NCBI GenBank assembly: GCA_964466195.1
Contig: CAYXMQ010000003.1
Span: 183,370 to 247,369, forward strand
From: PFJX01 sp964466195
GTDB lineage: Bacteria > Pseudomonadota > Gammaproteobacteria > Burkholderiales > Thiobacillaceae
Direction of reading: 5' to 3'
DNA length: 64,000 nucleotides
A program made the translations under genes and the position numbers. Of the stretch, positions 8,258 through 15,301 are shown piece after piece. Numbering within the stretch: position 1 is the first letter of the stretch; each line of letters opens with the position of its first letter. The notes under the pieces are model-generated. The model saw only the letters and a program-made list of their open reading frames with translations. It did not search any database and was not told the DNA's origin.

Positions 8258-9831
8258 GGCTGGGGATGAGTAAGCGCTGCACGCAGCCGGATGACGGCGT
8301 CCGCCGCCTTCCAGTCGCTGCCGAGGCGCAGGACGTGGGGGCTTTCCTGCGCAGTGAATGGTTCGCTGTGGGCGAGTTGCGATTCCAGCACGTCCGGGCC
8401 GGCTTCCGAAGCGTCGGCGCCGTGTTGCCGACGCTGCGCGATGCGCGCCTGCAGCAGGTCGGCGGGCGCGTCGAGTGCGACGATCTGCCAGGCGACGCCC
8501 ATCGCCTCGGCCAACGCCTGAAACGGCGCGCGCCAGTCGCGCTGGATGAAGGTGGCATCGACGATGACCAGATAGCCAGCCGCCAGCAGGGTGCGTGCAT
8601 GCGCGAGCAGCGCGGCGAGGGTGCGCGCGCCAGCCTCCGGCGTATAGATGCCGCCGGGAATGGCGGCGCTGTCCTGCAGCGGCTGCAGGCCGAACAGCGC
8701 TTTGCGGATCACGTCCGAGCGCAGGCGGATGCCGCCGAGTTGTTCCAACAGGTGCTGCGAAAGCCAGGTCTTGCCGCTGCCGGAAACGCCGTGCATCAGC
8801 ACCAGCGCGGGACGGGCGTCATGGGCCAGACGGTCGGCCAGATTCAGGTAGGCGAAACAGGCGTCGAAGTCGGCCTCGGCGTCTGTCGCGGCGTCCGGCG
8901 TCTGTTCCGCGGCCAGAATCGCCGCCACCTTGGCGCGCACCATGGCACGGTAAACCTGGTAGTAGGCCAGGGCTTTGATGCCGGCGATGTCGAGGTTCTG
9001 TTCCAGATAGCGGTTGAGTAGACGCCAGGCCAGATCGGGCCGGCCGCGGTGCTGCAAGTCCATGCTCAGGAAGGCGATTTCGCTGATCACGTCGATATGG
9101 CGCAGGGCGGGATTGAATTCGAGCGCGTCGAAGATGATGGGCTGGCCATCCACCCAGGCGATGTTGCCCAGGTGCAGATCGCCGTGGCATTCGCGCACGT
9201 AACCGTCGGCCTTGCGGGCGGCGAAGTGCTCGGCGAGGCGTTCGCCGCTGCGCCGGCTCCAGGCGTGCAGGCGGTCCAACAGCGCTTGCACGGATTGGTT
9301 GCGCGCGGCTGACAGGTGTTCGGGCAAGAGCGTGCGCAACAGTTCGAAGTTGGCCTGCACGGGTTCGCTGACCGCCTGTGCCGTACCGTACGCCGAGGCG
9401 GCCGGGGCGCGGGCGATGCCGGCGTGGAACGCGGCGATGCGGTCGCTGATGGCGTCGATCTGCTCGCGGCTGATCGCGGCTTCCCGGTCCAGCGTGGCGT
9501 CCGCCGGGAAGGCGCGCATCTTCACCGCCCATTCCAGCGCCGCGCCCGGGCCTTCCATGTGCGGCGCGTCCAGGCTGCCGGTGATCGGGACGACCGCCAG
9601 GTAGATGTCCTGCGCCAGGCGGCTGTTGAGGCGAAGTTCTTCTTCGCAATAGTGGCGGCGTTTTTCCAGGCTGGAAAAATCGAGAAAGCCGAGGTCGAGC
9701 GGTTTCTTGATCTTGTAGGCGTAGTCGCCGGCCAGGATGACCCAGGAAATATGGGTTTCAATCAGGCGCGGCGCCGCCCCGGCGTGCATATAGGCGCGGG
9801 CTTCGAGCAGTCCGGCGATCAGCGGCGGCAT
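8254..9831 (-). CDS. Bifunctional aminoglycoside-phosphotransferase-like / AAA kinase fusion protein
   Basis: A 525-residue fusion. The N-terminal half resembles APH/choline-kinase-fold enzymes: YKIKKPLDLGFLDF near the start and a catalytic loop CHGDLHLGN (about residue 215) followed by FDALEFN as the metal-binding strand. The C-terminal half is a P-loop kinase with GVSGSGKTW (about residue 350) and RSDVIRK, as in gluconate- or zeta-like kinases. Substrate is unknown; the family is usually annotated as aminoglycoside phosphotransferase plus ATP-binding protein with no proven reaction. Start: ATG at 9831, since the longer frame runs into fbpC. It sits between fbpC and feoA with 7-base and overlapping junctions, so an iron-linked role is an inference from context. 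Confidence 0.75.
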   Translation of the reverse strand: MPPLIAGLLEARAYMHAGAAPRLIETHISWVILAGDYAYKIKKPLDLGFLDFSSLEKRRHYCEEELRLNSRLAQDIYLAVVPITGSLDAPHMEGPGAALEWAVKMRAFPADATLDREAAISREQIDAISDRIAAFHAGIARAPAASAYGTAQAVSEPVQANFELLRTLLPEHLSAARNQSVQALLDRLHAWSRRSGERLAEHFAARKADGYVRECHGDLHLGNIAWVDGQPIIFDALEFNPALRHIDVISEIAFLSMDLQHRGRPDLAWRLLNRYLEQNLDIAGIKALAYYQVYRAMVRAKVAAILAAEQTPDAATDAEADFDACFAYLNLADRLAHDARPALVLMHGVSGSGKTWLSQHLLEQLGGIRLRSDVIRKALFGLQPLQDSAAIPGGIYTPEAGARTLAALLAHARTLLAAGYLVIVDATFIQRDWRAPFQALAEAMGVAWQIVALDAPADLLQARIAQRRQHGADASEAGPDVLESQLAHSEPFTAQESPHVLRLGSDWKAADAVIRLRAALTHPQP

Positions 9832-9838
9832 GCGGCGA

Positions 9839-10900
9839 TCATTTCCGGAACGCGACGACATGGTCGACGCCGAGGCGAATGCCGATCCGCTCACCGATCG
9901 CGTGGTTGTGGTGCGAGTCGACCTGCGCCAGCACGCGGCGGCCGCCCGGCAGCTTCAGGGTGTAGAGAAAGTCGGCGCCGCGGAAGGCTTTGCGTTCGAC
10001 TTCCGCCATCAGCAGGCTGTCGTCGTCGTGGATGATGTCGTCGGGACGAATCAACACATCGACCTGGCAACCGAGATCGCACTGGGTGCAGCCGCCTTCG
10101 TCGCTGCAATCGCCATCGACGCTGCCGTCGAGCACGCCCAGTTCGATCTCGACCTGACGGCTGTTGAGGACTTCGCCGGGCAGCAACACGCCCTGGCCGA
10201 TGAAGTCGGCGACAAAACGATTGGCCGGCTGGTGATAGAGCCGGTAGGGCGTGTCCCATTGCTGGATGACGCCTTGATTCATCACGCCGATCATGTCCGC
10301 CATGGCAAAGGCTTCGTGCTGGTCGTGCGTGACCAGCAAGGCGGTGATGGCTTCGTGCTTGAGTATGTCGCGCACTTCGAGCGAGAGCTTTTCGCGCAGC
10401 GCCACGTCCAGGTTGGAGAACGGTTCATCCAGCAGCAGCAGGCGCGGCCGCGGCGCCAGTGCGCGCGCCAGCGCGACGCGCTGTTGCTGGCCGCCGGAAA
10501 GCTGGTGCGGATAGGCTTCGGCTTCCTGGCTGAGGCCGACCAGCTCGAGCATTTCCTCGACTCGCAGGCGACGGTCCGCCGCGGGCAGGGCGGCCAGGCC
10601 GAAGGCGACGTTTTTCTCGACGCTGAGATGCGGGAACAGCGCGTAATCCTGGAACACCAGGCCGACGCGGCGCTGTTCCGGCGTCAGGCTGCGGCCCGGG
10701 TGGCTGACAATCTCGGCATCGATGCGGATCTCGCCGGCGGCCAGCTTTTCGAAGCCGGCGATCAGGCGCAGGGCGGTGGTCTTGCCGCAGCCCGAGGGGC
10801 CGAGCAGGCAGCCGATCTGGCCGGGCGAGAGCACGAAGGAGATGTCCGACAGTACCGGTTTCGCGCCGTACGACTGGGCGACGTGATCAAGTGCGAGCAT
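9839..10900 (-). CDS. fbpC: Ferric iron ABC transporter, ATP-binding protein
   Basis: A 353-residue ATPase energising Fe(III) import. Walker A GPSGCGKTT (about 34-42), Q-loop VFQDYALFP, signature LSGGQQQRVALARA (about 134-147), Walker B LLLLDEPFSNLD and switch His in LVTHDQ are all present. The C-terminal TOBE-like region (about 240-353) carries an unusual cysteine cluster C265-x5-C271-x2-C274-x3-C278 ahead of VDVLIRPDD. The start overlaps the permease gene by 14 bases. Substrate specificity comes from the FbpB/FbpA neighbours; other CUT1-like ATPases look similar. The cluster suggests redox or iron sensing but this is unproven. Confidence 0.88.
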   Translation of the reverse strand: MLALDHVAQSYGAKPVLSDISFVLSPGQIGCLLGPSGCGKTTALRLIAGFEKLAAGEIRIDAEIVSHPGRSLTPEQRRVGLVFQDYALFPHLSVEKNVAFGLAALPAADRRLRVEEMLELVGLSQEAEAYPHQLSGGQQQRVALARALAPRPRLLLLDEPFSNLDVALREKLSLEVRDILKHEAITALLVTHDQHEAFAMADMIGVMNQGVIQQWDTPYRLYHQPANRFVADFIGQGVLLPGEVLNSRQVEIELGVLDGSVDGDCSDEGGCTQCDLGCQVDVLIRPDDIIHDDDSLLMAEVERKAFRGADFLYTLKLPGGRRVLAQVDSHHNHAIGERIGIRLGVDHVVAFRK

Positions 10901-12551
10901 CGCTATGTTTCACCAGTAAAAAGATGGGGAGCAATCCGACCAGGCAGATCGCGACGGCAGGCAGCGCGGCGCGTTCCCATTCGCCTTCCGAGGTCATCTC
11001 GAAAACGCGGGTGGCGAGCGTATCCCAGCCGAAAGGACGGGTCATCAGCGTGATCGGCAATTCTTTCATGATGTCGACAAAGGCCAAGGCCGCGGCGGCC
11101 AGCAGCGGTGCGCGCAGCATCGGCAGATGCACGCGAAACAGTCGCTTCAGGCCGGTCACGCCGAGCACCTGGGCGGCTTCGTCGATCGTGCGGGTGATCC
11201 GGGCCAGGCCGGTTTCCACCGGGCCGAAGCCGACGGCGAGAAAGCGCGCGCTGTAGGCCAGCAGCATCACGACCAGCGTGCCGCCGAGTATCTGGCCGAT
11301 TTCCTCGCCGGTCTGTTCGCGCCAGGCGTCGATCAGCAGATTGTCGAGGCCGGCAATGGGAATATAGAAGCCGACCGCCAGGACGGCGCCGGGCAGGGCG
11401 TAGCCCAGGGTCGCCAGCCGTGCGGTGACATGCATGCCGGGTGTCGGCCGCAGGCGTTGCGCATAACCCAGCGCCAGCGCCAGGCTGACCACCAGCAGCG
11501 CGCCCAGGCCGGCGAGCAGCAGGGAATGCCAGGCGAAAGCGAAATAGCGTGCATCCAGGTCGGTGGCCATGATGCCGTACGTCCAGGCCAGCAACTGGGC
11601 GAATGGCAGTGCGAAGGCGAGCAGGAAAACCAGTCCGGCGCAGGCGGTCGCCATGGCCGCGTTGGCGCCGCCGAGCTTGATGCGGCGCGCACCGCCGCCG
11701 CCGCGCGCCGAGGTGGCATAGTTGCGCTGGTTGCGCGAGAGCTGTTCCAGCATCACCAACGCCAGCACGAAGAAGACCAGGATGGTGGCGAGCTGGCTCG
11801 CGGCGGGCAGCGAAAACATCGAGAACCAGGCTTTGTAGATCGCCGTGGTGAAGGTGTTGTAGTTGAACACCGCGACGGTGCCGAAGTCGGCCAGGGTTTC
11901 CATCATCGCCAGGCTGAGGCCGGCGATGATGCCGGGACGCGCCATCGGCAGGGCGACCCGGAAAAACGCGCGCCGCCGGCTGACGCCCAGCGATTGCGCC
12001 GCTTCCAGCAGACGCCGACCCTGGCCCTGAAAAGCCGCGCGCGCGGTCAGATAAACATAGGGGTAGAGCGACAGCACCATGACCAGGATGACGCCGCCGC
12101 GGGAACGGATCGGCGGCAGCCAGGCGATGTCCCAGCTTTCACGCAACCAGGTCGGCAAGGCGCCGGTGAAGTCGAGCAGCCCGATCCAGACGAAGGCGGT
12201 GACGTAGGCGGGCAGGGCCAGCGGCAACAGCAACGCCCAAGTGAAGAACTTGCGGCCGGGAAATTCGCAGGCGGCGGTCAGCCAGGCCAGGCCGGTGCCC
12301 AGCAGCGTGACGCCGATTCCGACGCCGACGGCCAGCCAGAGCGTGTTGACCAGCAGTTCGGGCAGGACATGGCGCCAGAGGTGATCCCAGATGGCCTCAT
12401 CCGGGTCCAGCATCGCGGACGCGACGACCACGATCGGGATCAAGGTCAGCAAGGCGAGGCCGAGCGCAACGCTCCACGGACCGAAGCGTCCCGAAGCTTG
12501 CGAGAAAATGGAAAAGGCGCCTTCTGCAGGCGCCTTTGCGATGGCAGTCAT
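10887..12551 (-). CDS. fbpB: Ferric iron ABC transporter, fused permease
   Basis: A 554-residue inner-membrane permease of about 12 helices made of two fused binding-protein-dependent transport domains. Each half has an EAA-like loop: LEAAQSLGVSRRRAFFRVALP in the first and EAAQVLGVTGLKRLFRVHLP in the second, where the ATPase docks. This duplicated layout is typical of FbpB/SfuB-type iron transporters. The ATG at 12551 is 60 bases downstream of the fbpA stop, and the gene overlaps fbpC, consistent with one transcript. Confidence 0.9.
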   Translation of the reverse strand: MTAIAKAPAEGAFSIFSQASGRFGPWSVALGLALLTLIPIVVVASAMLDPDEAIWDHLWRHVLPELLVNTLWLAVGVGIGVTLLGTGLAWLTAACEFPGRKFFTWALLLPLALPAYVTAFVWIGLLDFTGALPTWLRESWDIAWLPPIRSRGGVILVMVLSLYPYVYLTARAAFQGQGRRLLEAAQSLGVSRRRAFFRVALPMARPGIIAGLSLAMMETLADFGTVAVFNYNTFTTAIYKAWFSMFSLPAASQLATILVFFVLALVMLEQLSRNQRNYATSARGGGGARRIKLGGANAAMATACAGLVFLLAFALPFAQLLAWTYGIMATDLDARYFAFAWHSLLLAGLGALLVVSLALALGYAQRLRPTPGMHVTARLATLGYALPGAVLAVGFYIPIAGLDNLLIDAWREQTGEEIGQILGGTLVVMLLAYSARFLAVGFGPVETGLARITRTIDEAAQVLGVTGLKRLFRVHLPMLRAPLLAAAALAFVDIMKELPITLMTRPFGWDTLATRVFEMTSEGEWERAALPAVAICLVGLLPIFLLVKHSDART

Positions 12552-12611
12552 ACGGCGGCGTTCGTGCTGCGATTCGAATACGAGATAACGAGGTCCGTAT
12601 TGTAGCCGGGC

Positions 12612-13622
12612 TTACTTGTATCTCGCCCGGTCCATCAGCATGACGGCCTTGGCCTGCAGAGCGCCTGCCTGTGCGACGTTGATCAGGTTGGGCTTGAAGC
12701 TGCCCCAGGCGGTGACGGTGGCATCGGCTTTGACTTTCGGGTTGGCCGGGTACTCCAGATTGACGTCGGCATACAGGTTTTGCGCCTTTTCGGAAGACAG
12801 CCATTCCAGCAATTTGACCGCCCCGGCTTCATTGCGGGTGTAGCGGGTGACGCCGGCGCCGGAAATGTTGACGTGGACGCCGGCGGCCTTGTTCTTCAGG
12901 TTCTGGTTGGGCCAGAACAGGGCCAGCGGCAGATTCGGCTTCTTCTCCATCAGACGGCCGAAGTAATAGGTGTTGACCAGGGTCACGTCACACAGGCCGG
13001 CCGCGACGGCTTCCAAGGCCTTGGTGTCGTCCGGCAGCGGGTCGGTCGCCAGGTTGGCCACCCAGCCGCGCACGATCTGCTCGGTCGCTTCCTCGCCGTG
13101 TTCGTACAGCATCATGCCGACCAGGGACTGGTTGTAGACCTTCTTCGAGGTGCGCAGGCAGAGGCGATCTTTCCATTTCGGGTTGGCCAGATCTTCATAG
13201 GTGCTGAGTTCGCCCGCTTTGACCTTGTTGGGGTTGTAGACCATCGTGCGGGCGCGTACCGAGAGGCCGAACCACTCGTTGCCGGGGTCGCGCAGATGAG
13301 CCGGGATGTTGGCGGCGAGCACTTTCGAGTTGACCGGCTTGAGCAGGTCTTCCTGCGCGGCCTGCCAGAGATTACCGGCATCGACCGTCATGAACAGGTC
13401 GGCGGGGGTGTTGCGGCCTTCCGCTTTCAGGCGCGCCATCAGCGGGCCTTCCTTGTCGGTGATGAACTTGACCTGCACGCCGGTTTCCTTCGTGTAGGCA
13501 TCGAACAGCGGCTTGATCAACTGTTCGTTGCGGGCGGAATACACCACCACTTCATCCGCCTGCGCGGCCCAACCCGACATCCCCAACAGCATTCCAAGCA
13601 AAGCCAACTTCAACGATTTCAT
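12612..13622 (-). CDS. fbpA: Fe(3+) ABC transporter periplasmic binding protein
   Basis: A 336-residue exported protein. The start MKSLKLALLG has GGAG about 9 bases upstream; the longer frame adds 17 residues that do not look like a signal. The signal peptide (about 1-22) ends at AQA/DE. The mature part begins VVVYSARNEQ, typical of the FbpA/FutA class, and contains NTYYFGRL with the paired tyrosines that bind ferric iron in this family. It delivers Fe(III) to FbpBC. A Fur-like box lies about 50 bases upstream, so iron-repressed expression of this and probably the downstream genes is expected. Confidence 0.93.
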   Translation of the reverse strand: MKSLKLALLGMLLGMSGWAAQADEVVVYSARNEQLIKPLFDAYTKETGVQVKFITDKEGPLMARLKAEGRNTPADLFMTVDAGNLWQAAQEDLLKPVNSKVLAANIPAHLRDPGNEWFGLSVRARTMVYNPNKVKAGELSTYEDLANPKWKDRLCLRTSKKVYNQSLVGMMLYEHGEEATEQIVRGWVANLATDPLPDDTKALEAVAAGLCDVTLVNTYYFGRLMEKKPNLPLALFWPNQNLKNKAAGVHVNISGAGVTRYTRNEAGAVKLLEWLSSEKAQNLYADVNLEYPANPKVKADATVTAWGSFKPNLINVAQAGALQAKAVMLMDRARYK

Positions 13623-13671
13623 CGCACATTCTCCAGATCGAGTGTCAATAAATGATGCGGCGTATTTTTGC

Positions 13672-13690
13672 ACGAATGAGAACTGTTATC
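13672..13690 (-). promoter_or_regulatory. Candidate Fur box upstream of fbpA
   Basis: Read on the minus strand the site is GATAACAGTTCTCATTCGT, matching the 19-base E. coli Fur consensus at 11 of 19 positions, with both GATAA and TCATT cores in register. It lies 50-68 bases upstream of the fbpA start, where a promoter would be. Match count was made by eye. Confidence 0.5.
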
Positions 13691-13903
13691 AACACGGAGG
13701 GGCGTGATTTTTTGCTTGTCCGGAATCCGCTATTGCGGCGATGCGGCTAGCCAGGGGCAGAAGCCGGCCAGCAGGCGCGGTCACTCGGAACGAAAAAAGC
13801 GTTCCCGGGCGGCGGCTGTCAGCCAATCAGTGGCTAGATGTGAAATTCGGAATGGCGTGTTGGCTTGCGCCGGATGAGGTCAACTTGGTTACTCAGAGGG
13901 TTT

Positions 13904-14368
13904 TCAAGTTGAGCGTCGCTCGAATAGCCGTTTGTCCCACACCACCTTTTCGGGGCGGGAGACGGTCAATTTGCCGAAATCCGGGTGCAGTGGATTCACC
14001 AATGCGTTCCATTCCAGCGTCGCAATCACTGAGGGGATAACCAATACCGCGCTTCTTGCCTCATGTAACCACTGGTCTCCGAAGAGCCTGGCGGCGTCAC
14101 GGTGATCCGTGTCCCACCCGGAAGGAAGAGAACTTGCATCGTGACGTTCGATGCTGACGCCATCCGGTACGTCGGCTAGCAAGTAGCAGTGTGTCGCGGG
14201 AAGGCGGCCAATGCTGGCGTGAACGAGGATTTCAAGCATGGCGCAGGCGTAGCTCAACGAACCATAAATAACGGGGCGGCCTGGACTGTTCCAGCGTCCG
14301 CCGACCAGCGCAGCGCCAGTGCCATCCCAAAGCGGATGGCGTTCGTCACCGATACGGTAAATCCGCAT
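13904..14368 (-). CDS. RES-domain toxin (NAD+-degrading type)
   Basis: A 154-residue protein beginning MRIYRIGDERHPLWDGTGA, with GGRWNSPGRPVIYGS and a following helix rich in SYACAMLEILVH. These are the hallmarks of RES-domain toxins, which deplete NAD+ by phosphorolysis or hydrolysis (MbcT and relatives). The start overlaps the stop of the upstream antitoxin by one base (TGATG), the usual coupling of this toxin-antitoxin type. Length is typical and no frame damage is seen, so it is probably functional. The pair opens the accessory region between the iron block and the STAND gene. Confidence 0.9.
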   Translation of the reverse strand: MRIYRIGDERHPLWDGTGAALVGGRWNSPGRPVIYGSLSYACAMLEILVHASIGRLPATHCYLLADVPDGVSIERHDASSLPSGWDTDHRDAARLFGDQWLHEARSAVLVIPSVIATLEWNALVNPLHPDFGKLTVSRPEKVVWDKRLFERRST

Positions 14369-14796
14369 CAGGCAGCAATGCCGTAATACAGCCGCCAGAG
14401 AAGTTCTTCAACGCGTCGCGCGCCAAGTTCCGTGAGGGAAACATCAAGAGGAGAGCGGCCTTGCAGCATCGAATGCGGTGTATTCAAGAACGCGCGGGCA
14501 TCCTCTTCCGAGTCCCAGACATACCGAGCCGTCGCGTAGACCCTGGCGAGGCGTTCGACTCGCCCGGATTCTTCCGCAGAAAAACTGTCACGGCGTCTCT
14601 TGTAGGTTGCCTCGGGAATGATTCGGTACAAGAGATGTTTTCGGTCCTCTCGACTGATGCAGACGTGCTCAATGCTGGCTTTCAGCGCCGCCTTGGGAAG
14701 CCCCTGAGAGACTCGGGCATCCAGTTCAGCAAACGAGTGCGGCAGCGGAACCAGCGCCATGACAGAAGCAATTTTCTCAGGGGTGACCAGTATCAT
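14368..14796 (-). CDS. Xre/MbcA/ParS-type antitoxin (DUF2384 family)
   Basis: A 142-residue partner of the RES toxin. The N-terminal half is a degenerate helix-turn-helix; the C-terminal half has the toxin-binding pattern ESGRVERLARVYATARYVW, AFLNTPHSMLQGRSPLDV and a final helix RVEELLWRLYYGI. Family knowledge: the antitoxin neutralises the toxin and represses its own operon. The first codons ATG-ATA-C lie inside one of three copies of a heptamer that also occurs in the promoter. A GGAG site lies about 8 bases upstream of the ATG. Confidence 0.9.
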   Translation of the reverse strand: MILVTPEKIASVMALVPLPHSFAELDARVSQGLPKAALKASIEHVCISREDRKHLLYRIIPEATYKRRRDSFSAEESGRVERLARVYATARYVWDSEEDARAFLNTPHSMLQGRSPLDVSLTELGARRVEELLWRLYYGIAA

Positions 14797-14858
14797 CGCC
14801 CAACTCCAAAAGTATCATTCGATACGAACAAAGTATGACTTATGATACCGGCTGTCAA
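14790..14858 (-). promoter_or_regulatory. Toxin-antitoxin promoter with three GTATCAT/ATGATAC operator heptamers
   Basis: On the minus strand a perfect -35 TTGACA (14853-14858) is followed after 17 bases by TACTTT (14830-14835). The heptamer GTATCAT or its complement occurs exactly at 14790-14796, 14812-14818 and 14842-14848: over the antitoxin start codon, in the leader, and in the -35/-10 spacer. A local palindrome GTATCATTCGATAC (14812-14825) sits in the middle. This is what autorepression by the antitoxin would need. Confidence 0.65.
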
Positions 14859-15150
14859 TCGGGCGCTTCGCCATCTTGCCGCTCCCACGGCATCTCTTTG
14901 TGCTGATCTCCCCAGCACGCCAGAACGGCTAGAGGCACTACCGCCGCAACATGGCAATGCCAGGTGCCGAGGTTGTTACGTTGAATGGCCTCGGTAACCG
15001 GCAACGAGTTCAGTCCTGCTGGCCGGCCGTCGAGCATCACGCCGACCTGCACCAGCGCATTGCAGCCTGCGGTTTCGACGGCTCAACGCCTACACAGACT
15101 GGTATTGGCTCTTCAAGAGACGTTCACCGTTGCTTCATGACTGCCTGCTT
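14859..15150. other. Non-coding or decayed stretch between toxin-antitoxin promoter and left inverted repeat
   Basis: About 290 bases. A reverse frame (14855-15052, GTG start, about 65 residues) ends in LACWGDQHKEMPWERQDGE, which looks protein-like and could be the 3' remnant of a lost gene, but it has no ribosome site and I do not recognise it. Nothing else is evident. Confidence 0.4.
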
Positions 15151-15240
15151 CTCGGCCAAGCCGGCTGTACGACCAGCGCCGAACGAGTGACAGATCTCCG
15201 GCGAGAAAGCGACCTTGGTGCTGTTTTGGCGTCGAACTTC
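15151..15240. repeat. Left 90-bp inverted repeat bounding the STAND gene
   Basis: This segment is repeated in opposite orientation at 19354-19443. By hand alignment 83 of 90 positions agree, with an uninterrupted identical core GTGACAGATC... apart from one G/A difference near it. Similarity may extend six bases outward (from 15145). It lies between the toxin-antitoxin pair and the STAND gene's ribosome site. Confidence 0.9.
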
Positions 15241-15301
15241 GCTAACACCGCTGGGTACCAGGCCATATGGGATACTTGATGCTCTCACCAGAGGAGCAGA
15301 G

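Noticed and set aside
14855..15052. 65-codon reverse frame ending EMPWERQDGEAPD
   Set aside because: Looks somewhat protein-like but lacks a ribosome site, starts with GTG and matches nothing I know. Kept only as a possible gene remnant.
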